Source: JAWLHU01 sp041690255 (lineage in GTDB: Bacteria > Bacillota > Sulfobacillia > Symbiobacteriales > Symbiobacteriaceae). From it: 64,000 nucleotides of DNA. Position 1 is the first letter of the stretch, and each line of letters opens with the position of its first letter. This document shows positions 42,715 through 50,840 of this stretch, piece after piece. The notes under the pieces are model-generated. The model made no database searches. It was not told the DNA's origin and saw only the letters and a program-made list of their open reading frames with translations. The stretch spans positions 248,001 to 312,000 of the forward strand of contig JAWLHU010000007.1 of the NCBI GenBank assembly GCA_041690255.1, given 5' to 3'. Position numbers and translations under genes: made by a program.

Positions 42715-42966
42715 AGACGGCGTTGATGGGGCCCCTCGATCAGCCTCCCTTTCAGAGAGCCGCCGGATGGTGCAAGGCGGCAGCGGGTGCCGGTCGAATC
42801 TCCCCCCTGAGCCGTGCGGGCGAACCAATCGCAGTAGTCCGCACCGGGGTCCGGCCCGTTACAGCCGGCGCAAGCAGGGCCCTCCCAGAAGGGCCAAGCA
42901 GGGTGGTACCGCGGGAGCAAACAGGCTCTCGTCCCTTCTCACAGGGGCGAGAGCCGTTTTTATTTG
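42715..42966 (+). ncRNA. T-box leader of leuS
   Basis: Stem I landmarks CAGAGAGCCGCCGG and GGTGCAAGGCGGC are near 42753-42785, a possible CTC leucine specifier is at 42800-42802 (GAATCTCCCC), and the T-box sequence AGGGTGGTACCGCGGG is at 42900-42915. The terminator GGCTCTCG (42924-42931) with CGAGAGCC (42948-42955) is followed by GTTTTT. Uncharged tRNA-Leu should stabilise the antiterminator and turn on leuS. Confidence 0.92.
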
Positions 42967-42997
42967 CCTGGTTTATCAACAAGGAGGCCCAAAGAGT

Positions 42998-45586
42998 ATG
43001 GCAGAGGAACGTTTTGACTTCCGAGAAGCTGAACCCCGCTGGCAGCAGAAGTGGGATCAGGAGGGCATCTATAAGGTTGAGCGTGACCCGAACAAGCCCA
43101 AGTACTACGCCCTCGCCATGTTCCCCTATCCCTCGGGCAAGCTGCACATGGGCCATGTCCGCAACTACTCTATTGTTGACGTGATCGCCCGCTTCCGGCG
43201 GATGAAGGGCTATAACGTCCTGCACCCCATGGGCTACGACTCCTTCGGTATGCCGGCCGAGAACGCCGCCATTCAGAAGGGCGTCAGCCCCGCGGTCTGG
43301 ACCAAGTCGAACATTGCCGAAATGACCGAGCAGTTGAAGCAGCTCGGCTACTCCTACGACTGGGACCGTGCGGTCTACACCTATCGTGAGGACTACTACA
43401 AGTGGACCCAGTGGCTCTTCCTCCAGTTCTACAGGCAGGGCCTGGCCTACAAGAAGACCGCCCCGGTCAACTGGTGCCCCTCCTGCCAGACCGTGCTCGC
43501 CAACGAGCAGGTGGTGGACGGCAAGTGCTGGCGCTGCGACTCCGACGTGACCAAGAACAACCTCTCCCAGTGGTTCTTCAAGATCACCCAGTACGCCGAT
43601 GAACTGCTGGAGGATCTGCGCCTGCTGGAGAAGGGCTGGCCGGACCGGGTCCGCACCATGCAGGAGAACTGGATCGGCCGCTCCGAGGGCGCCAAGGTGG
43701 CCTTCACCCTGGAGGCCACTGGCGATAAGATCCCGGTCTTCACCACGCGGCCTGACACCATCTACGGTGTGACCTTTATGGTCGTTGCACCCGAGCACCC
43801 CATCGTCGAGAAGATCATCGAAAGTGGTCTGATTGATGGTGACCGCGTGACTGCCATCCGCGCTTTCCAGGAGAAGATGAAGTCGCTCAACGAGATCGCC
43901 CGCACGTCCACCGAGGCTGAGAAGGAAGGCCTCTACCTGGGTGTCGATGTGACCAACCCGTTCGATGGCGAGAAGGCACAGCTCTGGATCGCCAACTATG
44001 TCCTCATGGATTACGGCACCGGTGCTGTTATGGGCGTGCCGGCCCACGACCAGCGCGACTTCGAGTTCGCCAAGAAGTTTGGCATGGAGATCAAGGTGGT
44101 CATCCAGGACGCCGCGGGCACGGTGGATGCGGCCACCATGACCGAGGCCTATGCTGAGCCCGGCGCCATGGTCAACTCCGGCCCGTTCGACGGCACCCCC
44201 AACCTGGAGGGGATCGCCAAGGTAGCCGCCTTCGCTCAGGAGCAGGGCTTCGGCGAGAAGACGATCACCTACCGGCTGCGCGACTGGCTGATCAGCCGGC
44301 AGCGGGCCTGGGGCGCCCCGATCCCCATCGTCTACTGCGACAAGTGTGGCACCCAGCCCGTGCCCGAGAGCGAACTGCCGGTCCGGATTCCGGACGACCT
44401 GAACTTCACCGGCGAAGGCGGCTCCCCGCTACGCCGGCACGAGGGCTTCATGAACGCCACCTGCCCCTCCTGCGGCGGCCCGGCCCGCCGGGAGACCGAC
44501 ACCATGGACACCTTTGTCGATTCCTCCTGGTACTACCTGCGGTATGCCGATGCCAACAACGCAGAGAAGGCCTGGAATCCGGAAGATGTGGACTACTGGA
44601 TGTCGGTCGACCAGTACGTGGGCGGCATTGAGCACGCCGTGCTCCACCTGCTCTACTCCCGCTTCTTCACCAAGGTCCTGCGGGACATGGGGTATGTGAA
44701 GGTCGACGAGCCCTTCTCGGCCCTGCTCACCCAGGGCATGGTGCTGAAGGACGGCTCCAAGATGTCCAAGTCCAAGGGCAACACCGTCTCCCCCGAGGAG
44801 ATGATCGAGAAGTACGGCGCGGACGCCTGCCGCCTCTTCATCATGTTTGCCGCTCCGCCGGAGAGGGACCTGAACTGGTCTGATGCCGGCATTGAGGGCG
44901 CCTACCGCTTCGTCAACCGGTTCTACCGCATGGTCATGTCGGCCCTTCCTGCTTACCAGCACGCCCGTTCACTGCTGCCCGTTCACATGGGTAACCTGGC
45001 CGGCTTTATGGGCGCCCTGACCGAGCAGGAGATCGCCGACGGGCTCAGGAAGGCGGAGCCGAACCTGACCCCGGAGGACAAGGAACTGCGGCGGATGATC
45101 CACGCCACGGTCAAGCGGATCACCAACGACCTGCATGACCGCTTCGCCTTCAACACCGCCATCTCCGGTCTCATGGAGATGACGAACGCGATCTACGCCT
45201 ACCGCGATAAGCTGGATGCGGAGGACTGGAACCTGCGCACCCTGGTCCTCGCGGAGGCGATCCAGAAGGCGATCCTGATCATCGCCCCGTTCTGCCCGCA
45301 TCTGGCCGACGAGCTGTGGTCGAAGCTTGGCTACCAGGAGTCGATCCATCTGCATGCCTGGCCCGACTTTGACGAGAACGTCGCCCGGGCTGAATCAGTC
45401 GAGATCGTGTTGCAGATCAACGGCAAGGTCCGTGACCGCCTGGAGGTCCCTGCTGGCATTACCGCCGCCGAAATGGAGCAGGTCGCCCTCGCATCCGACA
45501 AGGTAAAGGCCCTGATCGACGGCAAGCAGGTAGTCAAGGTGATCCCGGTTCCGGGCAAGCTGGTCAATATCGTGGTGAAGGGCTAA
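42998..45586 (+). CDS. leuS: leucyl-tRNA synthetase
   Basis: 862 residues; ATG at 42998 behind AAGGAGG. Class I signature FPYPSGKLHMGHVRNY near residue 45, KMSKSKGN in the second half, editing (CP1) domain with TTRPDTIYGVTFMVVAPEHP, and zinc-type Cys pairs (CPSCQTV, CDKCGTQ, CPSCGGP). The C-terminal domain ends with VQINGKVRDRLEVPAG-like INGKVRDRLEVPAG. Regulated by the T-box leader above. Confidence 0.98.
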   Translation: MAEERFDFREAEPRWQQKWDQEGIYKVERDPNKPKYYALAMFPYPSGKLHMGHVRNYSIVDVIARFRRMKGYNVLHPMGYDSFGMPAENAAIQKGVSPAVWTKSNIAEMTEQLKQLGYSYDWDRAVYTYREDYYKWTQWLFLQFYRQGLAYKKTAPVNWCPSCQTVLANEQVVDGKCWRCDSDVTKNNLSQWFFKITQYADELLEDLRLLEKGWPDRVRTMQENWIGRSEGAKVAFTLEATGDKIPVFTTRPDTIYGVTFMVVAPEHPIVEKIIESGLIDGDRVTAIRAFQEKMKSLNEIARTSTEAEKEGLYLGVDVTNPFDGEKAQLWIANYVLMDYGTGAVMGVPAHDQRDFEFAKKFGMEIKVVIQDAAGTVDAATMTEAYAEPGAMVNSGPFDGTPNLEGIAKVAAFAQEQGFGEKTITYRLRDWLISRQRAWGAPIPIVYCDKCGTQPVPESELPVRIPDDLNFTGEGGSPLRRHEGFMNATCPSCGGPARRETDTMDTFVDSSWYYLRYADANNAEKAWNPEDVDYWMSVDQYVGGIEHAVLHLLYSRFFTKVLRDMGYVKVDEPFSALLTQGMVLKDGSKMSKSKGNTVSPEEMIEKYGADACRLFIMFAAPPERDLNWSDAGIEGAYRFVNRFYRMVMSALPAYQHARSLLPVHMGNLAGFMGALTEQEIADGLRKAEPNLTPEDKELRRMIHATVKRITNDLHDRFAFNTAISGLMEMTNAIYAYRDKLDAEDWNLRTLVLAEAIQKAILIIAPFCPHLADELWSKLGYQESIHLHAWPDFDENVARAESVEIVLQINGKVRDRLEVPAGITAAEMEQVALASDKVKALIDGKQVVKVIPVPGKLVNIVVKG

Positions 45587-45600
45587 GGCCCACGCAGAGA

Positions 45601-45637
45601 TCCGGCCGCCCCGTCGCAGGGGTGGCCGGAGTCGTTT
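45601..45637 (+). terminator. terminator after leuS
   Basis: TCCGGCCGCCCC (45601-45612) pairs with GGGGTGGCCGGA (45619-45630), then GTCGTTTT. Confidence 0.8.
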
Positions 45638-45650
45638 TGGAGGGGATGCT

Positions 45651-46199
45651 ATGCGCATCGGGCTGATCAGCGATACCCATATGCCAAAGCGGGCGAAGGC
45701 GATCCCGCAGGAGGTGCTGGACGCCTTCGCCGGAGCGGATCTGATCCTCCACGCTGGCGACCTGGTCGACCCGCAGGTCCTGGAGCCGCTCGAGGCCATC
45801 GCACCGGTGGTCGCAGTGGCCGGAAATAACGATCCGGCTGCCGTCATCGATAAATGGGGATGGAAGCGCGTCCTCGAGTTGGAGGGCTACCGGATCGGGC
45901 TGGTCCACGGCCACGAAGGGAAGGGCACCAACACGGTGGCCCGAGCGCTCTCCCAGTTTCCGAACGATGTCGGTGTGGTCGTTTTCGGCCACAGCCACAG
46001 TGCTTACAACGAGTGGCACGGCAGCATCCTTGCGGTCAATCCTGGCTCCCCAACTGATCGGCGTCGCTGGTCACCGGGTTACTCCTATGGTCTGCTCTAC
46101 CTGGAGCCCACCGGGCCGCGCGCAGAGATCCGCTTCCTGGCTCGCCAGGCGGCAGGGCCGCGTAGTTCGGAGCGAACGCCCCAGGGTCAAGAGACCTGA
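45651..46199 (+). CDS. YfcE/MJ0936-type metallophosphodiesterase
   Basis: 182 residues. The metallophosphoesterase signature is complete: GLISDTHMP (D, H), LILHAGDLVD (GD), AVAGNND (GNND), VHGHEG and FGHSH. Enzymes of this type hydrolyse phosphodiesters in vitro; the cellular substrate is unclear. The C-terminus has a short Arg/Gln-rich tail. The start follows GGAGGGG. Confidence 0.9.
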   Translation: MRIGLISDTHMPKRAKAIPQEVLDAFAGADLILHAGDLVDPQVLEPLEAIAPVVAVAGNNDPAAVIDKWGWKRVLELEGYRIGLVHGHEGKGTNTVARALSQFPNDVGVVVFGHSHSAYNEWHGSILAVNPGSPTDRRRWSPGYSYGLLYLEPTGPRAEIRFLARQAAGPRSSERTPQGQET

Positions 46200-46252
46200 A
46201 GTGCGGTCCGAGTCACGTGGGTAAATCCGTTGGATCAGGCTTAGCACTGCCG

Positions 46253-46288
46253 CCCGTTGGGGAGACTAGCGCGAGGAAACCCAGCGGG
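46253..46288 (+). promoter_or_regulatory. leader hairpin next to the BON-gene ribosome site
   Basis: CCCGTTGGG (46253-46261) pairs fully with CCCAGCGGG (46280-46288), one G-U pair, and the Shine-Dalgarno GGGAGG begins in the 3-prime arm. No known riboswitch consensus could be recognised in the 100-base leader. Confidence 0.4.
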
Positions 46289-46300
46289 AGGAGAATGCGG

Positions 46301-47044
46301 ATGGCCGAGCACCAGAGTCTGAACCAGGACCGTCAGAAGCCCTTCAACCCACCGGGGGTACAGGAACCGTTTAACAATGACCTTCATCTCATGAAGGAGG
46401 TGAAGGATGCCCTCCTCACCCAGACCGACTCCGCCGGCATTGATATCAAAGTCTCTGCGGAAGATGGCTGGGTCCGGCTCTATGGTGTGGTCGATGTCCT
46501 CTCACACAAGACGACCGCCGAGGAGATCGCCCGGAAGATTCCCGGGGTAAGGCGGATCGAGAACGACATCACCGTTGCGAACGAGGAGACATACACAGAC
46601 AAGGATCTGCTCCGACATCTCACCGAGAAGCTGACCAAGTTTCCCGAGTACCGGAACATAGGGGCGCGGGTCCACAAGGGCGTCGTCAGCCTGGTTGGTC
46701 ACGCTGGCAGCTATGGTGACATTCAGGAGGCCACGCGCATATGCGAGAAGGTCCCCGGCGTGAAGGAGGTCAAGGTCCTTCGGGTCAAGGTCGGCGAGGG
46801 CGAGAAGGAGGACGACGCCGATGTCTCCCGGACCGCCGAGCGGCTCCTCGACCAGTTGGGGTACAATCACCAACTCTTTGAGGTCTACGCCGATGCCGGC
46901 GTGCTCTTTGTAAAAGGTCTGGTTCCGACCAAGGCGGACAAGAGTCGGATCAAGACAGAGATGCACAAGATCCCCGGGGTGGACAAGCTAGAGGCGCTGC
47001 TTGTCCCCGAGGAGGATATGCTCCAGGAAGAGGACCTCCACTAG
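46301..47044 (+). CDS. triple BON-domain protein
   Basis: 247 residues; ATG at 46301 has GGAGG nine bases upstream (an ATG two codons earlier is possible). Three BON repeats: about 30-95 (LMKEVKDALLT..., then VRLYGVVDVLSHKTTAEEIARKIPGVRRIENDI), 105-175 (DLLRHLTEKL, KGVVSLVGHAGSYGDIQEAT), 185-245 (AERLLDQLGYN, GVLFVKGLVPTKADKSRI). No signal peptide is seen, so it is probably cytoplasmic or loosely surface-linked. BON domains bind membranes or phospholipids; the function here is unknown. Confidence 0.8.
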   Translation: MAEHQSLNQDRQKPFNPPGVQEPFNNDLHLMKEVKDALLTQTDSAGIDIKVSAEDGWVRLYGVVDVLSHKTTAEEIARKIPGVRRIENDITVANEETYTDKDLLRHLTEKLTKFPEYRNIGARVHKGVVSLVGHAGSYGDIQEATRICEKVPGVKEVKVLRVKVGEGEKEDDADVSRTAERLLDQLGYNHQLFEVYADAGVLFVKGLVPTKADKSRIKTEMHKIPGVDKLEALLVPEEDMLQEEDLH

Positions 47045-47071
47045 AAGGAAAATCATGGAAGATCGCCGAAT

Positions 47072-47094
47072 CCCCTCACTGGGGGTGTGAGGGG
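47072..47094 (+). promoter_or_regulatory. hairpin over the comEA start region
   Basis: CCCCTCAC (47072-47079) pairs with GTGAGGGG (47087-47094), seven-base loop. It covers the first GTG and the ribosome site of the ATG at 47096. Confidence 0.5.
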
Positions 47095-47812
47095 AATGGG
47101 GGTTTCCGCTCCGATGCGAGTGGCTGCATTGACGATCATCGGCCTGTTGGTCACTGGACTTGCCTGGCGCGGATGGGGGCTTTACCAAGCTGACCAGAGG
47201 GCGGCCCTGGCGGCGTCGTTCGCTGAGGTGGAATCCGTTCAGCAGGCGAAGGCCCCCGTTACCACGGCTGGAGAGGAAGAACCCACGGCTGCTGCAGCCT
47301 GTCCGCCAGCGCCCGAGAAGCCCGCCCTGCTGGTTCATGTGGAAGGAGCGGTTCAACACCCCGGAGTTTACACCCTGCCGGAGGGGTCCCGCGTTCATGA
47401 AGCGATTGCCGCAGCAGGCGGAGCCCTGCAGGACGGAGTGCCAGGCGCTCTGAACCTTGCCGCCCTCCTGACCGATGGCACCAAGCTATACATTTACACC
47501 AACGAGGAACTGCATGCTGCCGCGGAGGCTTCGGCTCCGGCCAGCCGGGAGGTCTCCTACGTACCGGTGAGGGAGACGATCGGCCAGAGCCAGGCGATGA
47601 CCAGCCATGCCGCGGGCCCGGTGATCGTCAGCATCAACTCTGCCTCCACGGCCGAGTTGGAGCGAGTTCCCGGCATCGGCCCTTCAACCGCGCGGGCAAT
47701 CTCCGAGTACCGCTCCCAGCACGGGCCGTTTCCGGCCGTAGAGGACCTGACCAAGGTCTCCGGCATCGGGCCCAAGACCCTTGAGAAGTTGCGCCCGTAC
47801 CTGAAGCTCTAG
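47087..47812 (+). CDS. comEA: competence protein ComEA-like DNA-binding protein
   Basis: Up to 241 residues; the start may be GTG 47087, ATG 47096 or ATG 47114. A membrane anchor lies at about residues 12-30. An SLBB domain follows (about 80-145: VHVEGAVQHPGVYTLPEGSRV, EAIAAAGGAL), then a C-terminal double helix-hairpin-helix (INSASTAELERVPGIGPS, VSGIGPKTLEKL) that binds DNA. It resembles Bacillus ComEA, the surface DNA receptor for transformation. comEB and comEC are not in the window, so a DNA-repair or other role remains possible. Confidence 0.9.
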   Translation: MRGMGVSAPMRVAALTIIGLLVTGLAWRGWGLYQADQRAALAASFAEVESVQQAKAPVTTAGEEEPTAAAACPPAPEKPALLVHVEGAVQHPGVYTLPEGSRVHEAIAAAGGALQDGVPGALNLAALLTDGTKLYIYTNEELHAAAEASAPASREVSYVPVRETIGQSQAMTSHAAGPVIVSINSASTAELERVPGIGPSTARAISEYRSQHGPFPAVEDLTKVSGIGPKTLEKLRPYLKL

Positions 47813-47837
47813 GGCGCAGGGGTGGAATCACCAGAAT

Positions 47838-47869
47838 CAAGCCTGCTACGTCTCGTAGCAGGCTTGTTT
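47838..47869 (+). terminator. terminator after comEA
   Basis: A 13-bp perfect stem CAAGCCTGCTACG (47838-47850) with CGTAGCAGGCTTG (47854-47866), then TTTT. Confidence 0.9.
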
Positions 47870-47871
47870 TC

Positions 47872-47899
47872 TTGCTGTTGTGCGTGTAAAATCTATAAA
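47872..47899 (+). promoter_or_regulatory. promoter of the small ORF
   Basis: TTGCTG (47872-47877), 16-base spacer, TATAAA (47894-47899). Confidence 0.5.
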
Positions 47900-47987
47900 T
47901 AGAGACATAGCAGAAAATCAGCACAATAATTTTTTCCAATACTGCTGGTGCCGATTCGGCACGTTAGGTGAGGGGGAGGAATTCTGG

Positions 47988-48158
47988 ATGCGCAGGCGGC
48001 GACCTCAGAGCAGAAGCGAGCGGGAGCGAATCCTGATGCAGTGGGTGGAGGGATCGAAGGAGGAGCGGATGGCTGTTCTCATGGAGTACATCCGCCTGAA
48101 GGAGACGGAGCCCGAAGAGCAGCCTGACCCCGCGAATGAAAAGACCTCGCCCGGGTGA
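47988..48158 (+). CDS. small basic-acidic protein
   Basis: 56 residues; the ATG at 47988 has GGGGGAGG eight bases upstream. It is highly charged: an Arg-rich N-terminus (RRRRPQSRSERERILM) and an acidic end (LKETEPEEQPDPANEKT). It probably forms a single amphipathic helix (LMQWVEGSKEERMAVLMEYIRL). Own promoter upstream, bidirectional terminator overlapping its stop. Unknown function. Confidence 0.6.
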   Translation: MRRRRPQSRSERERILMQWVEGSKEERMAVLMEYIRLKETEPEEQPDPANEKTSPG

Positions 48159-48169
48159 GCCGGACGAGG
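48145..48169. terminator. bidirectional terminator
   Basis: CCTCGCCCGG (48145-48154) pairs with CCGGACGAGG (48160-48169), one mismatch. The stop codon of the small ORF is in the loop. Confidence 0.65.
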
Positions 48170-48189
48170 CATCTCAAAATCCGAGGAGC

Positions 48190-48519
48190 TCAGAGAACGA
48201 GCCTCAGGATCGCCATCGCGACAATCCCCGCCAGAACGGTGCCCATGAGGCTCCGCGTCCAGACTGCGACGAGAAACGCAGGAACGGCCGCCAGAATTTC
48301 GGGGTGAGCCGGTGGCAGGGCCAGCTTCCCTTGCCGGACCAGCAGGCCGGAGGCAAGAAGAGCTGAGAGAACGGCGACTGGGACGAACTCTAGCCACCGA
48401 AGCAGGAGAGGCGGCAGTCGAAAGCGGCTCAAAACGACCAGCGGTAGCATTCGTGGCAGGTAGGTGACCAGGGCCATGCCTACCCAGAGTAGGAGAATGG
48501 AGGGCCGGACGGTCATCAT
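48190..48519 (-). CDS. azlD: AzlD-type branched-chain amino acid exporter subunit
   Basis: 109 residues with three to four hydrophobic helices and the motif GMALVTYLPRMLPLVVLSR typical of AzlD. It overlaps azlC by four bases (ATGA), so they are co-translated. With AzlC it exports branched-chain amino acids. Confidence 0.92.
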   Translation of the reverse strand: MMTVRPSILLLWVGMALVTYLPRMLPLVVLSRFRLPPLLLRWLEFVPVAVLSALLASGLLVRQGKLALPPAHPEILAAVPAFLVAVWTRSLMGTVLAGIVAMAILRLVL

Positions 48520-49220
48520 TTAAGCATCACCCCCACCGTGGCCGCTACGAGCGTCGCGACGATAATCCCCCAGGAGGAGAGGCCCCCGAGGGCCATAGCA
48601 ACCGCGACCGCTGCACCGACCGCAGCAGCGATCCGGCGGGGGTTACTCCCCTCGCCCTGCAGGTGGGGCATAAGGAGGCCAATGAACATGGCGGAGAGAG
48701 CGAAGTCGAGGCCAAGCGCCTCTTGGTTGCCCGCCAGTTGGCCGACAAGGGCGCCGACTACGGAGGCGACGACCCAGGAGGATTGGGCTGTGACATGAAG
48801 GCCTGCCATAAAGGCCGGTCCAATGGAGCGCCCTTGGAGCACCGAAGTGCTCACGGCGAAGGATTCATCCGTAATGCCGTAGGCAAGTAGCGCATTCTGC
48901 CAGGGGCGGCTCTCCCGGAGCGATGGGACCAGAGCAGTTGACATGAGCAGGTGGCGCAGGTTGACCAGGAAGGTGGTTGACAGGATCGCCGGCATGGCAG
49001 CCCCTGCTGCCAGCATGTTCACCCCGATAAACTGAGCGGAGCCAGCATAGACGATCAGGGACATCAGGCCGACCTCGGCCACGGAGAGCCCCGCGGTGCG
49101 AGCCAGGACACCGAAGGCGAATCCGATTGGCAGGTAGCCCAGCACGATCGGCGATGCCGCCTTGAAACCGGAACGGAAGGTCGCAGGTGGGAGCATGAGT
49201 TGCGAGGTGGGGGTGGCCAT
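48516..49220 (-). CDS. azlC: AzlC-type branched-chain amino acid exporter subunit
   Basis: 234 residues from the ATG at 49220, preceded by AAAGGAGTG; the frame runs back 30 codons without a site. Hydrophobic throughout, with GYLPIGFAFGVLARTAGLS and SLIVYAGSAQFIGVNML, the AzlC/YgaZ hallmarks. It lies with AzlD, and no Lrp-type regulator is nearby. Confidence 0.92.
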   Translation of the reverse strand: MATPTSQLMLPPATFRSGFKAASPIVLGYLPIGFAFGVLARTAGLSVAEVGLMSLIVYAGSAQFIGVNMLAAGAAMPAILSTTFLVNLRHLLMSTALVPSLRESRPWQNALLAYGITDESFAVSTSVLQGRSIGPAFMAGLHVTAQSSWVVASVVGALVGQLAGNQEALGLDFALSAMFIGLLMPHLQGEGSNPRRIAAAVGAAVAVAMALGGLSSWGIIVATLVAATVGVMLK

Positions 49221-49354
49221 GGTGACACTCCTTTGAGCCTCGTACTTTACGAATTTAACTTGGTATAGTACCATGTCCAACCACCGAAATCCTGCAAAAG
49301 CGTGCGCCATCCCCTTCTGATCGACATAGTCTGTAGCCGGGGGTGAACGCGATC

Positions 49355-49585
49355 ATGCGCAAGTTCGACCACTTTGGACGAACCGTGGTGATTCCGATCG
49401 CATCGACCGAGCCAATCGTGATCGATCGCGTCGGGAATGAACTTCAGGTCGTCTTTCCACCTACCGAACCCGGTCCCACCACAGCAACCCTGGCCAACGG
49501 AGCGGTGGTGGACGTCTTTCAACTGGGCCAGGTGGTCAGCCAGTTCTGCCCGGGCTTTAGCGGATCGTTTTGTAGCTGTAACTAA
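49355..49585 (+). CDS. small hypothetical protein with AbrB-like N-terminus
   Basis: 76 residues; ATG at 49355 follows GGGGGTGA. The start RKFDHFGRTVVIP is similar to the beginning of AbrB/SpoVT-type swapped-hairpin regulators (VRKVDELGRVVIP), but the next part (VFQLGQVVSQFCPGFSGSF) is unlike them and ends with CSC. The resemblance may be coincidental. It is divergent from azlC and followed by a terminator. Confidence 0.55.
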   Translation: MRKFDHFGRTVVIPIASTEPIVIDRVGNELQVVFPPTEPGPTTATLANGAVVDVFQLGQVVSQFCPGFSGSFCSCN

Positions 49586-49596
49586 CGACATGAAAA

Positions 49597-49619
49597 CGGA
49601 GGGGGAATCTCCCCCTCCG
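49597..49619. terminator. bidirectional terminator
   Basis: CGGAGGGGG (49597-49605) pairs with CCCCCTCCG (49611-49619), AATCT loop, between convergent genes. Confidence 0.7.
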
Positions 49620-49624
49620 CGCTG

Positions 49625-50623
49625 TTAGTCGCCGGTCGCAGCGGCCGCCTCTGGGACACCGACTGGGTCAGCGAAGAAGCCGAACCGCTTGGCCACCTTG
49701 TCGTACCAGGCAGCCGCCTGCACCTGCAGGATGAAGGCGAGGGTGACGATAAAGGCTGCTTGCGGCCCGAAGACCGCCAGGGCAATACCGAGGGCGATAG
49801 AGAGATTGCGCAGTACTGTGCTGTACACAAGGGTATAGGCATCTGCCCGGCCCAGGAACCAGCGACCGGCCAGGGTGGAGAGGAGGAAGTTGAGCAGGTA
49901 GAAGACCAGGAGGGTCAGCAGCCCGATCGCAACGGCGCGCGGATCAGACAGCAGGCTCTTGGCCCGACTGGCGGTGGAGAAGAAGATGATGTAGAGCATC
50001 GCCCAGACGGAGATTGGGTTGAGGAGCGGCTTGACCTTCGTCTGGAATTCCTGCTGGGTAAACCGACGGAGCAGGAGCCAGTAGGTGAGCGTACCTGCCA
50101 GCATGGGGGCAATGACCGTCATGGCGACCCGGCTGAGCATCTGGCCCAGGTCCATGGGCACAGACTGACCAAGCATTCCCATAAGATAGAGCGGCATGAG
50201 GAGGGAACCTGCCAGCAGGCTGATCACGGTGATCCGCACGGCTGCTGGAACGTTACCACCGCTCAGCGAGGTCCAGGAGATGGTCATGCCGCTGGTCGGG
50301 AGGAGCGAGGCGATCATGAGTCCCGCCAGAAGTGAGGGGTAGTTGCCCAGCAGCGTGTGGCCAAGCCCCCAGGCCACCAGGGGGATGATCACGAAGTTGA
50401 TCAGGGTGGAGAGGAGCATGAGCCGCCAGGGCTCAAGCTTCAGGACCTGTCGCCAGGGCACGCCGATCGTGATCGGGTAGACCAGCAGGATCACCGCTGG
50501 CATGGTCAGGGCCTGAGACGAGGGAACTGGTACGAGAAGGCCGAGGAGTAGTCCGAGGAGCAGGGCGAGCGGGATGCTAGCCGCCAGATTGCGAGCGGGC
50601 AGGGTCAGAAGCTTCTTCCACAC
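49625..50623 (-). CDS. BASS/ACR3-family sodium-coupled or arsenite transporter
   Basis: 332 residues from a GTG at 50623, chosen because AGGAGG lies nine bases upstream. About ten membrane helices are visible. Motifs LLPTSGMTISWTSLSGGNVP and TVLRNLSIALGIAL match the bile acid/sodium symporter superfamily and arsenical resistance permeases. The specific substrate cannot be told; no arsR or arsC gene is next to it. The Cys expected in ACR3 helix 4 is not evident, so arsenite export is uncertain. Confidence 0.75.
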   Translation of the reverse strand: MWKKLLTLPARNLAASIPLALLLGLLLGLLVPVPSSQALTMPAVILLVYPITIGVPWRQVLKLEPWRLMLLSTLINFVIIPLVAWGLGHTLLGNYPSLLAGLMIASLLPTSGMTISWTSLSGGNVPAAVRITVISLLAGSLLMPLYLMGMLGQSVPMDLGQMLSRVAMTVIAPMLAGTLTYWLLLRRFTQQEFQTKVKPLLNPISVWAMLYIIFFSTASRAKSLLSDPRAVAIGLLTLLVFYLLNFLLSTLAGRWFLGRADAYTLVYSTVLRNLSIALGIALAVFGPQAAFIVTLAFILQVQAAAWYDKVAKRFGFFADPVGVPEAAAATGD

Positions 50624-50806
50624 GGGGCGCATCCTCCTCATGAGGTCAAATACACCCAAGACTCTACCATACCCCGTATAGTATACAAATAGCACGAAAG
50701 TACTACTTGGCAAAAGTGGACCACGCTATGGAACTGGCAGTCGAGGGCTGACGCTGCTGCTTCTCATCTGCTGACCGAGGAGGTTCGGCTTCGCTCATCG
50801 CGGAGC
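50624..50806. other. leader and promoter region of the BASS gene
   Basis: AT-rich stretch near 50670-50705 with TATACT on the minus strand, but no well-spaced -35 box could be assigned. No other gene seen. Confidence 0.4.
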
Positions 50807-50839
50807 TAGAAAGGAGGGGGCAGTTGCCCCCCCTTTCTA
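50807..50839 (-). terminator. terminator after nfo
   Basis: Bases 50807-50821 pair with 50826-50839 (one bulge), a T/C-rich 3-prime side on the minus strand. Confidence 0.75.
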
Positions 50840-50840
50840 C

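Noticed and set aside
42752..44047. A 431-codon minus-strand frame
   Set aside because: Shadow of leuS and of its T-box leader, which must be RNA.
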